Shown here: piece after piece, positions 7,548 to 15,400 of the stretch
Position numbering within the stretch: position 1 is the stretch's first letter
Layout of the letters: each line of letters begins with the position of its first letter
Assembly: GCA_900318375.1 (NCBI GenBank)
Contig: ONKG01000021.1
Location: 1 to 50,788, forward strand
Direction of reading: 5' to 3'
From: an uncultured Lachnospiraceae bacterium
GTDB lineage: Bacteria; Bacillota; Clostridia; Lachnospirales; Lachnospiraceae
Length of the DNA stretch: 50,788 bases
Translations under genes and position numbers: made by a program
Notes under the pieces: model-generated
The model's input: the letters and a program-made list of their open reading frames with translations, nothing else
The model's database searches: none
Told to the model about the DNA's origin: nothing

Positions 7548-7761
7548 CCCGGCGGAATTGTTTAGAAAAATTTTTTCAAAGCGAAATGATCTTTTTGGAT
7601 TTTGAATCATTATTATTATTTTTCTGCCACAGTTTTGCAACAATTATTGATTAATATTTGTTTTGTTCACAAAGGTAGTTACGGCTGATCCGTGCAGGAG
7701 CGTCACGGTACTGCCGACAATATCACTGTCAGTATCGCTCCGGAAAGAGAGGAAATGAAAC

Positions 7762-8175
7762 ATGGCAATGGAGAAAATCGGTGATGGTCTCAAGAAAATC
7801 CTGCTTGTCGGTATCGGCGCTGCCGCTACAACAGTGGAGAAATCCTCACAGATCATTGATGATCTCGTGAAAAAGGGTGAAATCACTGTCGAGCAGGGCA
7901 AGGAGCTCAACAAGGAGCTTCAGCACAATGTCAGGAAGACCATGGAAGCCCGCAAGGCTGACGCCATTTCTGTCGAAGAGAAACTGGCAAAGATGAGTGC
8001 TGACGAGCTTGCTCTTCTCAAGCAGAAGATCGCTGAAGCAGAGAAAGCATTTGATGACGTCACCGGAGTCACTGAAGGTGATGAAGCGGCTGCAGTATCC
8101 GCAGAGCTCGACGCTATGGATGATGCCCTCAAAGATGAAGGCTATGCTCCCGCGGAAGAGAGTGCTGAGGAATAA
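7762..8175 (+). CDS. Phasin-like coiled-coil protein
   Basis: A 137-residue, Lys/Glu/Ala-rich helical protein. An N-terminal amphipathic stretch (LKKILLVGIGAAATTVEKS) is followed by VKKGEITVEQGKELNKEL, the pattern of Firmicutes proteins annotated as phasin-like (polyhydroxyalkanoate granule-associated), and then a long coiled coil with an acidic end. No polyhydroxyalkanoate synthase is in the window, so granule binding should not be assumed. These small proteins often precede ABC1/UbiB kinase genes, as here; a partnership with the kinase is inference. AGAGG lies 9 bp before the ATG. Confidence 0.72.
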   Translation: MAMEKIGDGLKKILLVGIGAAATTVEKSSQIIDDLVKKGEITVEQGKELNKELQHNVRKTMEARKADAISVEEKLAKMSADELALLKQKIAEAEKAFDDVTGVTEGDEAAAVSAELDAMDDALKDEGYAPAEESAEE

Positions 8176-8187
8176 TCCGGAAGCAGC

Positions 8188-8204
8188 CTGCCGGCCGCCG
8201 GCAG
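8188..8204. repeat. Short GC palindrome after the phasin-like gene
   Basis: CTGCCGGC and GCCGGCAG are separated by one base, 13 bp after the stop codon. No T-run follows, so it is an RNA hairpin or protein site rather than an obvious terminator. The rest of 8176-8487 holds the terminator below and no gene I can support. Confidence 0.45.
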
Positions 8205-8245
8205 AGCTGTGAAAAGAAGGTCATAGCCACAAAGACGATATAAAC

Positions 8246-8296
8246 TGCCCGCTGCGGGCATGGCCGCCAAGGCCGGTTTCCGCTGCGGGCATTTTC
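8246..8296 (+). terminator. Probable terminator between phasin-like and ABC1 kinase genes
   Basis: TGCCCGCTGCGG (8246-8257) can pair with CCGCTGCGGGCA (8280-8291), with one mismatch, and TTTTC follows. A smaller alternative hairpin (TGCCCG/CGGGCA, 8246-8260) competes with it. The T-run is short. Confidence 0.5.
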
Positions 8297-8487
8297 GTAT
8301 GTACTTACAAGTCATGCCTGTACAGGTCTCCGGGTCTTTTCGCTCCATTATGCGTGAAAACATGAGTGCAGGGGGAAGAAACTGAATGGACATCTGCGGT
8401 GCCGCCGTCCAATCCCCGACGCAGGGGGAAGGGCGGCCGCAGGGGATCTGTCCGAAGTGTGCAGCATGAGACAGACTGGGGAAGAAT

Positions 8488-10077
8488 ATGGAAGAGAAGG
8501 CGAAAATGGATAATCGGTCCAGGATGAGGGAAATCCGGGAGGTACTTTTCCGCAATCACATCACACGCGGTGTGACACCGGAGAAGCTCCGGGTCATTCT
8601 CGAGGAACTGGGACCCACCTATATCAAGCTCGGCCAGATCATGTCTCTGCATTCGGATATTCTTCCCAAAGCGTACTGTGACGAACTGATCAAGCTCAAT
8701 TTCGACGTCAGGCCCATGCCCTTTTCGGAGGTGGAGGAAGTGATCAACCGGTCCTACAGGGAGGACTGGCATCACTTTTTTACGTCGATCGAAGAGAAAT
8801 CTCTGGGCTCCGCATCGATCGCCCAGGTACACCGGGCAAAGCTGCGCACCGGCGAGGATGTTGTCATCAAGGTACAGCGAAAGGGTATCTATGATACAAT
8901 GGCGCGGGATATCGGTCTTCTGCACAGACTGGTGCATCTGATGCCTTCGGTCGGCGGACTGAAAAACGTGATCGATCTGGGGATGATCCTGGATGAGATG
9001 TGGGCGGTCGCCCAGGAAGAGATGGACTTTCTGAAGGAGGCGGCCAATATTGAAGAGTTCACCCGCAATAATACCGGGATCGCCTATGTGCGCGTGCCGC
9101 ATTTGTACAGGGAATATACCACGAGCCGCGTGCTTGTGATGGAATATGTCGGCGGCTGTGCGATCGATGACAAAGACCACCTTCTGAAACGGGGATATGA
9201 CCTCAATGAGGTAGGGCGCAAGTTTGTCAACAACTATATCAAACAGGTAATGGAGGACGGCTTTTTCCACGCGGATCCGCATCCGGGCAATGTCAAGGTG
9301 CATGACGGAAAGATCGTCTGGATCGACATGGGCATGATGGGGCGTCTTTCCTCCCGCGACAAGAAGCTGATGGAGAGGGCGATCCGCTCGATTGCTGTCA
9401 GTGATATCGCCGGCCTCGAGAGCGCGATCCTTGAACTCTGCGAACAGAAGGGAAAGGTGGATGAAGGACGTCTCTACCGGGAGCTGCGCACTCTGATCGA
9501 TCGTTACGGCAAGATGTCTCTGGGCAGCATAGACATTATCGACTTTTTTATGCAGGTGCTGGAGATCATGAAGGAGAACGGACTGAAGCTTCCGCACGGC
9601 ATGACCATGCTCGGCAGGGGACTCAACCATATGCAGGGTGTTCTGACACAGATCAGTCCCGAGATCAATATGGTGGAGATCGCGGCGGCCCGTATCCGGG
9701 AGAATGCCCTGAGTGATTTTGACTTGAAGCGGGAGGTCAGACGGGGAGGACGAAAACTCTATACAGCCGCCTACAAGACCGTGGAGATTCCTCCTCTGGT
9801 CAAAAGTGTCCTGGAGGAGTATCTGAAGGGGCAGGCCACAGTCAATATGAGGCTGGATACCACAAGAGAGATGTCTGACCTGCTGCGGCGGCTGATCCGC
9901 AATATTGTCATGGGCCTGTGGGTCATGGCGCTGCTGATCGGATCCAGCATCATCTGTACGACAGATATGCGGCCAAAGCTTCTGGGGATCCCTGCTCTGG
10001 GCTTTTTCGGCTTCATGCTGGCATTTGCTATCTGCCTGTATATCTTTATCCGCCACTGGCTCACGCGGAATAAATAG
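8488..10077 (+). CDS. ABC1/UbiB/AarF-family atypical kinase
   Basis: A 529-residue protein-kinase-like ATPase of the UbiB/AarF/ADCK family. Family motifs are present in order: YIKLGQIMSLHSDILP (the KxGQ inhibitory motif), GSASIAQVHRA (Ala-rich loop replacing the Gly-loop), VVIKVQRKGI (ATP-binding Lys), FFHADPHPGN (catalytic loop) and VWIDMGMMG (metal-binding Asp). The C-terminus has two membrane spans (about 470-520). The family acts on isoprenoid-lipid homeostasis; in this anaerobe without visible ubiquinone genes the true role is unknown. GGGGAAGAAT precedes ATG 8488. Confidence 0.85.
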   Translation: MEEKAKMDNRSRMREIREVLFRNHITRGVTPEKLRVILEELGPTYIKLGQIMSLHSDILPKAYCDELIKLNFDVRPMPFSEVEEVINRSYREDWHHFFTSIEEKSLGSASIAQVHRAKLRTGEDVVIKVQRKGIYDTMARDIGLLHRLVHLMPSVGGLKNVIDLGMILDEMWAVAQEEMDFLKEAANIEEFTRNNTGIAYVRVPHLYREYTTSRVLVMEYVGGCAIDDKDHLLKRGYDLNEVGRKFVNNYIKQVMEDGFFHADPHPGNVKVHDGKIVWIDMGMMGRLSSRDKKLMERAIRSIAVSDIAGLESAILELCEQKGKVDEGRLYRELRTLIDRYGKMSLGSIDIIDFFMQVLEIMKENGLKLPHGMTMLGRGLNHMQGVLTQISPEINMVEIAAARIRENALSDFDLKREVRRGGRKLYTAAYKTVEIPPLVKSVLEEYLKGQATVNMRLDTTREMSDLLRRLIRNIVMGLWVMALLIGSSIICTTDMRPKLLGIPALGFFGFMLAFAICLYIFIRHWLTRNK

Positions 10078-10148
10078 TGCAGCAATTCTCAGTGATTCCC
10101 GGCGATTCCGGTTTTTTGCGCCGGTTTGCCGGGAATGGAGGAAAACAA

Positions 10149-10200
10149 AACACCCTCCGGAAAATGTTCTTTGATGATACATTTTCCGGAGGGTGTTCTT
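10149..10200 (-). terminator. Strong terminator between convergent genes
   Basis: An 18-bp perfect stem (AACACCCTCCGGAAAATG at 10149-10166 with its complement at 10180-10197) and a 13-nt loop. On the minus strand it is followed by TTTGTTTTC, ending the amidase transcript. On the plus strand TCTTTG follows, so it may also stop the kinase transcript. Confidence 0.85.
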
Positions 10201-10275
10201 TGTACATTGATCCGCAGGGAATAAAAATGCTTGTGCAGTACGTTTTTTTCGGGCTCGCGGACAGGTCCCGGATTA

Positions 10276-11697
10276 TTATTCGGAGTCGCTGCCTGTGTCT
10301 GTGGAAACACCTGTTCCGTTCCCGGACGAAGTCCCTGCAGCGGTTCCCGGTGTGCTTGCTGCAGGTGCGGCGGGCGTCCCTTCCGTCGATCCGCCTGTAT
10401 CTTCAGGGGAGGTCTGCGTTCCGGACTGGTCCTGTGTGTTTCCCGTGTCTGTTCCGCTGTCTGTGTCAGCGGCGTTGTCTGCTGCAGAGCCGGTATCGCC
10501 TGCTGTGTTTTCGGCAGCAGCGGTATCGCCGGTACTGCTGTCTGCAGCGTCGGGACCGGCTTCCGTGCTGCCTGTACCGCCTGTACCGTCCCCGTCCCCG
10601 GCTTCGGTGGCTTCAGAGGATGTGCCGGCTGTGGAGGCGGTGTCGGAAGCATCCCCGTTTTCTGCTGTCAGGGAAGGATGCATGGAGAGCTCTTCCTCGG
10701 GCATTTCGGCAAACCATCTGTCCAGGCCGTCCGCGATGCCTTTGACCATTTTATTGTGATAGGAATCCGAATTCATATCCAGATCTTCATCGGGATTTGT
10801 CATGTATCCGAGCCGGATCAGGGTCGTGGGAACCTCCGCCCAGTTATTGCCGGCCATTTCGTCGGTCTCCACTACCTTTTCTTTTTCGGCTCCGGTCGCT
10901 TTGCAGTAGGTTTCCAGAAGGGTTTCCGACAGGCGCAGGGAGGAACTGTAGAGCTCGGGGTGGTAGGGGTTGTCTTTGGTGATACAGACCGTCCCGGCAC
11001 CGTGAACCCCGGTGTCTTCGGAAGCGTTTGCGTGAATACGGATAAAGGCGTCCGCTTTGTTTTCATTAGCTACTGCAGCCCGTTCGGTATAGCTGACAGG
11101 AGTGAAGGTGTCGTAATGTGTGAGCTTCACTTCATATCCTCGTTCCTCGAGCTCGGTGCGCAGCTTGCGGCTGACCTTCATTGTCAGGTCATATTCATGC
11201 AGACCGCTGGAGGGACCGTAGCTGCCTTCGGTATCTGCTTCTTTCATCTCTGCGGAACCGGGGCCGATTGGTTCTGTGGTTCCGGGAACCTGGGAAGCGC
11301 ATCCCGGGTCGATCACGATGACAAGTCCCTTTCCTTCTGCGGAAAAGTTGATTTCGGCCTGCTCATCGCTCCAGCCGGGATCGGCATACTGGTCGCCTGT
11401 GTCCGCGGCAGAAGCGGACTCGCCGGTTGCAGCCAATGCTGCTGCATTCTCCGGGGCGGCTGTTTTTCCTGCCGCTGCGTCGGAGACTGCCGCCGCGTCG
11501 GCGGAGGAAGCTCCTGCGGCGTCAGAGGAGGAACTGCCTGAAGCAGTCTCTGTCTGCTCTGAGACATCCGCGGTGTTTGAAGTATTTGAAGTATTTGAGC
11601 TGCAGCCTGTCAGAATCAGTCCGGCGCACAGAGAAGCGGTCAGAAATGAACTGAAGAGTGTGCGGGCTCTTTTTCTCAAATTGTTTTTATCCGTCAT
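10276..11697 (-). CDS. Amidase_3-type lipoprotein, probably catalytically degenerate
   Basis: A 473-residue predicted lipoprotein. It has a basic start, a hydrophobic stretch and the lipobox LTGC (Cys32), a Ser/Ala-rich linker, an N-acetylmuramoyl-L-alanine amidase fold (about 123-330), and a Ser/Thr/Ala/Gly/Asp-rich tail to the end. Active amidases of this group have DPGH (zinc His) and a catalytic Glu in LIE.GY.TN. Here the text reads DPGC (Cys133) and LIRLGYMTN (Arg295). The other two zinc ligands seem kept (Glu in LHEYDL, His in RIHANAS). It may thus bind rather than cut peptidoglycan. It lies 72 bp after the transglutaminase-like gene, probably one transcript. Confidence 0.82.
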   Translation of the reverse strand: MTDKNNLRKRARTLFSSFLTASLCAGLILTGCSSNTSNTSNTADVSEQTETASGSSSSDAAGASSADAAAVSDAAAGKTAAPENAAALAATGESASAADTGDQYADPGWSDEQAEINFSAEGKGLVIVIDPGCASQVPGTTEPIGPGSAEMKEADTEGSYGPSSGLHEYDLTMKVSRKLRTELEERGYEVKLTHYDTFTPVSYTERAAVANENKADAFIRIHANASEDTGVHGAGTVCITKDNPYHPELYSSSLRLSETLLETYCKATGAEKEKVVETDEMAGNNWAEVPTTLIRLGYMTNPDEDLDMNSDSYHNKMVKGIADGLDRWFAEMPEEELSMHPSLTAENGDASDTASTAGTSSEATEAGDGDGTGGTGSTEAGPDAADSSTGDTAAAENTAGDTGSAADNAADTDSGTDTGNTQDQSGTQTSPEDTGGSTEGTPAAPAASTPGTAAGTSSGNGTGVSTDTGSDSE

Positions 11698-11769
11698 TTT
11701 TATCCCTCATTTATTTCTTTCGGGTGGTGATCGTCGGGGGCTGCTGCGGCAAAAAGCGGCGTCAGAACG

Positions 11770-13176
11770 TCATTCCTGACCTGTCAGCATGTCCCAGGTG
11801 TACCAGGTGCCCTCCGCGACGGGCGCAAGGGGCGTCACATAATCGCGGGTCACTTCACTTTCTTCCGCGGTGGAGCGGATATGTACCGAAGACTGCAGCA
11901 GGGTGACCCAGCCGTTATTGCTGGTATAGGTAAATTCATCTCCGGGGGTAAATGACCGCATCTGCTCTGTTGTGAGATTGAACATGTAGTGCCGGATGCG
12001 GCTCATGTACTCTTCATTGGTTGTGGCCTCAAGGAAAAGGTCATAGCCGTCTTCCGAAGGGGAGAGCGTAAAGTCCAGGTCATCCCAGGTGGGATCGACC
12101 TCATACCATTCGTCATCCAGTTCCACCAGATTCCAGGCGTGTTTTTCGGTGTCCCCTTCCGAAGGCCCCGCGTATCCGGAGACCACGATGCAGGTGATCC
12201 CTGCGCGCTGCAGCAGATATTCGTAGGCCAGTGCATAGCCGTCGCAGAGTGCCCCGCCGGCATTGCCCTGGCTGTCTTCCACCAGTGCGCCGTAGGCAGT
12301 GTGCGCGTAGTCGTATGTCCCGGCGCCCGTATTGTACCAGGCGTTGTCGATCAGCAGGTCATGCAGCTGCAGGGCAATGCCGGCGTCAGACTGCTGGTAA
12401 TCGACCTGATCGAGCAGGGCGCTGGCTTTCTGCTCCATCCTTGCCTGCTGCTCCATATAAATACACGTTCCATCCTCATTGGTGATCGGCTGGCCGGTCG
12501 TATCAAGCAGGGAGAGCACGATCTTATATTTTCCCCCAAAGGAAGGAAGAAGGTAATATTTACACTCGTACTTTGCCTTTTCCTGAGCTATCCAGAAAAA
12601 CTCCGGATGATCTCTTATCAGTGCATTATACGCCCGCGTATAGCTTTCTGCAAATGCATCAGAGGCGGGATCCGTGTCCAGAAGACGGGATTCGGAGACG
12701 GATTCATCTATGGCAAAACTGTTGGCCAGAATATACATGGCGTCGTACAGGAGCCGCTCCTCCCTGGAGAGCTGTGTGTAATAATAATAGATTTCCGGCT
12801 GCGAAGCCTCTTCACCGGCCTGGATCTGCTCTGCGATATCTTTTCTTTCCTCTCCGGATTCATTGCCTTCGCCGGAGCCGGTACCTGCACCGCCGTCCGG
12901 CGGGCTTGCGGCGTTACCGGAGGAGCCGGGTGTCCCCGCATCTGCAGACGGATCGCTGTTCTGTGTCTGTCCGTCGTTTTTGTCCTTTCCGGAATCGCTG
13001 TCGTTATTTCCCGTAAGATCGTCGATCGACTCCGCGAGCCGGAGTGTTGCCTCGCTCACGATTCGGGGAATCGTACTTATATAATCGTGCATCTGCCGCA
13101 GAAAACTGTCCGGAGCTGACAGTAAAGCAAAAAAAAGACAGAATACGGCGATAAACACGCGGATTAGCTTTTTCAA
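11770..13176 (-). CDS. Transglutaminase-like (papain-fold) membrane-anchored protein
   Basis: I take the TTG at 13176 as start (468 residues, MKKLIRVFIAVFC) because GGAGGG sits 5 bp before it, and the protein then begins with a membrane anchor. A longer reading to 13257 lacks such a site. After the anchor comes a disordered Ser/Gly/Asp/Asn linker, a helical region, and a transglutaminase core with all three catalytic residues: Cys311 (GALCDGYA), His346 (EKHAWNLV) and Asp361 (YEVDPTWDD). Such extracytoplasmic proteins are thought to be proteases or crosslinkers in the cell envelope. The degenerate amidase lipoprotein follows in the same transcript, suggesting a shared cell-wall role. Confidence 0.85.
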   Translation of the reverse strand: MKKLIRVFIAVFCLFFALLSAPDSFLRQMHDYISTIPRIVSEATLRLAESIDDLTGNNDSDSGKDKNDGQTQNSDPSADAGTPGSSGNAASPPDGGAGTGSGEGNESGEERKDIAEQIQAGEEASQPEIYYYYTQLSREERLLYDAMYILANSFAIDESVSESRLLDTDPASDAFAESYTRAYNALIRDHPEFFWIAQEKAKYECKYYLLPSFGGKYKIVLSLLDTTGQPITNEDGTCIYMEQQARMEQKASALLDQVDYQQSDAGIALQLHDLLIDNAWYNTGAGTYDYAHTAYGALVEDSQGNAGGALCDGYALAYEYLLQRAGITCIVVSGYAGPSEGDTEKHAWNLVELDDEWYEVDPTWDDLDFTLSPSEDGYDLFLEATTNEEYMSRIRHYMFNLTTEQMRSFTPGDEFTYTSNNGWVTLLQSSVHIRSTAEESEVTRDYVTPLAPVAEGTWYTWDMLTGQE

Positions 13177-13452
13177 AAAGACCCTCCATGTGGTAAACTG
13201 ATAGTTGTGCGTAAGCGGCCGAAGGCAGTGAAAGGCATCTCCTGCGGGGAAAGACATCTTCTGCAGCGAAATCCTGCTTATGATCCATAAGCCCCTATGC
13301 CGTGCCCCCGGACTCCGGATTATGCTTATCTTACACGTCAGATATATAAATCGTCAATCAGACAGCGGGATTTATTCTTCATTGAATGGTTCTTCATCAG
13401 GCGCTGTCCGCAGCCCTGCCGCCGGAGGATTTACAGATAAAGGAGCGTAAAA

Positions 13453-14322
13453 ATGACAGATATGATGAATATGACAGTGACAACTCTTGATCTTCATTCA
13501 GGATATGAAATCATCGGTCCCGTCTGCGGGTCCGGACGGGAACAATCCGATCCCGACCAGGGATTTCTGCATGCCCTTCGGGAGATCCGCAAGAGCGCGG
13601 CTCTTCTGCAGGCGGATGCGGTGATCGGACTGCGTCAGACAGCAGTCCCCATGTCCGACGGAACAGGCCGTTTCCATGTACAGCTCTATGGAACAGCGGT
13701 GCGGAAGACCGCCCAGATGCAGTCCGAGATCAAGGCCGGCGCGGCTGCTATGAGCAGTATAATCCCCGGAGCGGTGCCGGGAGGGGCTGCCGCGATGGGA
13801 CAGGCCGGCAGGCAGGAGGGTGATTTCCTTCTGGACGGATCCACACTGGTCCGCTATATCGGTCAGAGCGAATATGTGCGCATTCCGGACGGGGTCATCA
13901 ATATCGGCGCGGAGGCTTTCCACAATGCACGCATAGTAAGTGTCGAGCTCCCCGACAGTGTCACGGAGATCCGTGAGGGTGCCTTCAGCGGCTGTGAGCA
14001 TCTGGAGAGGGTGCGTCTGTCCACCCGTCTTCTGGTCATCCGCAAGAATGCTTTCCAGAGCTGCATTTCCCTTTCCGATATCGCACTGCCCGCAAGTCTC
14101 CAGGAGATTGACAAGGCTGCATTTTCCGCCTGCCCCGAACTGCCCGCCGTCACGGAATTTATCCGCCGCAAGGAGGCGGAAGCCAAGGATGCGGAATATC
14201 TGCGCAGCCGCAGGCCGGTCTGGAGAAGACAGGGACGCTGCCAGTACTGCGGCGGCTTCTTCAAAGGCGGTCTCAAAGGTGTAAAAGTCTGCAGCATGTG
14301 CGGCATGGAAAAGGATTACTGA
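13453..14322 (+). CDS. YbjQ-like + BspA leucine-rich-repeat + zinc-ribbon protein
   Basis: A 289-residue, apparently cytosolic three-part protein. Residues 1-85 resemble the YbjQ/UPF0145 fold (ALREIRKSAALLQADAVIGL ... QLYGTAV). A Gly/Ala linker follows, then about four BspA-type (LRR_5) repeats at 125-230 (IPDGVINIGAEAFHN, LPDSVTEIREGAFSGC, LPASLQEIDKAAFSAC). The end is a zinc ribbon, CQYCGGFF ... CSMCGMEKDY. No signal peptide is seen, unlike surface BspA proteins. Function unknown; the repeats and ribbon suggest protein binding. AAAGGAG lies 8 bp before the ATG. Divergent from the transglutaminase gene. Confidence 0.78.
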   Translation: MTDMMNMTVTTLDLHSGYEIIGPVCGSGREQSDPDQGFLHALREIRKSAALLQADAVIGLRQTAVPMSDGTGRFHVQLYGTAVRKTAQMQSEIKAGAAAMSSIIPGAVPGGAAAMGQAGRQEGDFLLDGSTLVRYIGQSEYVRIPDGVINIGAEAFHNARIVSVELPDSVTEIREGAFSGCEHLERVRLSTRLLVIRKNAFQSCISLSDIALPASLQEIDKAAFSACPELPAVTEFIRRKEAEAKDAEYLRSRRPVWRRQGRCQYCGGFFKGGLKGVKVCSMCGMEKDY

Positions 14323-14466
14323 TTTTCCCGCCTTTCTTCTGCCTTCTTTATTGCTGTGCTGATTTTTGGCAATGTCTGTACAGTGATGCCCGCAGCACCT
14401 TAATTATCTTTAATTATGCAAATAATAAAAATAATCAAATATTCAATTATATTATCAGATAATTAG

Positions 14467-14475
14467 TGGTATAAT
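14467..14475 (+). promoter_or_regulatory. Extended -10 promoter for the small coiled-coil gene
   Basis: TGGTATAAT is a perfect extended -10 box in a very AT-rich stretch (14401-14480), 90 bp before the ATG at 14565. No good -35 is seen, which an extended -10 does not need. Confidence 0.6.
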
Positions 14476-14564
14476 TATTCCTAACTGTAGGGTTTTTTAA
14501 GAGCTGCCGACGGATGCTCTTCTCAGACGTTGCGGAGAGAGCGTGGCAGCAGGAAGGTGAGAGA

Positions 14565-14990
14565 ATGGCAGCGAGAGCAGAGACAGGAAAGAAGAAAACA
14601 TTTACACAGCGTCAGAAAGAAGAGGAAAAGAGGGAGCGGTCCGAAAAACTGAATGCTCAAAGGGATTCACTTCAGAGCAGACTGAATGCCGTGGAGGCCT
14701 TGCTGAGCGGCTTTGAGATTCCGCAGCTGGAGGGCACAGATGTCGAACACACACAATATGGACACGGCACTGTCATAAAACAGCAGGATGCGGTGATCAC
14801 TGTGCGGTATGAAAGCGGAGAGAAGAAGCAGAAGCTTCCGTTCGTAGTCTCGGGCGGTTTTCTGCATCTTAATGATCCCTCGCTGGAGACGCAGATGACC
14901 CACATGGAAGAACTGAACAGGCAGAAAGATTCTCTGGTAAAGGAGATCCGATATACGGAGAGCCTGCTGGGAGACCTCGAAAAATCGTGA
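14565..14990 (+). CDS. Small coiled-coil protein with Tudor/SH3-like core
   Basis: A 141-residue hypothetical protein. A basic, Lys/Glu-rich N-terminal helix and coiled coil (about 1-55) precede a small beta-rich core, VEHTQYGHGTVIKQQDAVI, then VRYESGEKKQKLPF. This is the V.H..FG.G.V pattern of the Tudor/SH3-like domains found at the ends of PcrA/UvrD-type helicases and other nucleic-acid or RNA-polymerase-binding proteins. A second coiled coil ends it. I chose ATG 14565, with AGGAAGG 7 bp upstream, over the in-frame 14514. It may be a small nucleic-acid- or polymerase-associated factor; that is inference. Confidence 0.62.
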   Translation: MAARAETGKKKTFTQRQKEEEKRERSEKLNAQRDSLQSRLNAVEALLSGFEIPQLEGTDVEHTQYGHGTVIKQQDAVITVRYESGEKKQKLPFVVSGGFLHLNDPSLETQMTHMEELNRQKDSLVKEIRYTESLLGDLEKS

Positions 14991-15106
14991 CGGGAATGAC
15001 GGTTATTTCTCTTTATTCTATTTAAAGATTCTGTTTAAAGATACTGTTTATAGCTACTAAATGTTTTAATGATAATACTTGTGTAAGGTTATGAAATGTG
15101 TTAAAT

Positions 15107-15145
15107 GGCAGCAGCCGGACCTGTGATCCGGGGGCTGCCTCTTTT
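15107..15145 (+). terminator. Intrinsic terminator after the small coiled-coil gene
   Basis: GGCAGC (15107-15112) pairs with GCTGCC (15134-15139), with an inner CCGGA/TCCGG stem, followed by TCTTTTC. The remaining 15146-15400 is AT-rich leader; it has a duplicated ATATCAGAATTTTT word near 15358-15386 and no gene I can support. Confidence 0.72.
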
Positions 15146-15400
15146 CATAACACGGCCCTGCCCTGTCAAAATTTTTTTAAAAAATGTAACCTTGAAGACC
15201 GCTGTTCCGTCTTATTATTCAGAGAGGAGCAATACGTCAAGTCCAAAATCAAAACAGTTCAAAAAAGGGACCTGATCCTGAATATTGTTGACTCCGATCT
15301 GTGAAAAATATTAAATGCGAGGGCACAGGATCCGGCTGCGGTTCCTGTGCGGAAAAATATCAGAATTTTTAATATCAGAATTTTTATGGAGGAAATAGTG

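Noticed and set aside
8305-10182. A 625-codon minus-strand open frame opposite the ABC1 kinase.
   Set aside because: Antisense to a protein with all kinase motifs in order; no start signal and no family resemblance.
10231-11541. A Cys/Gly-rich plus-strand open frame opposite the amidase lipoprotein.
   Set aside because: The composition simply mirrors the Ala/Ser/Thr-rich codons of the real minus-strand gene.
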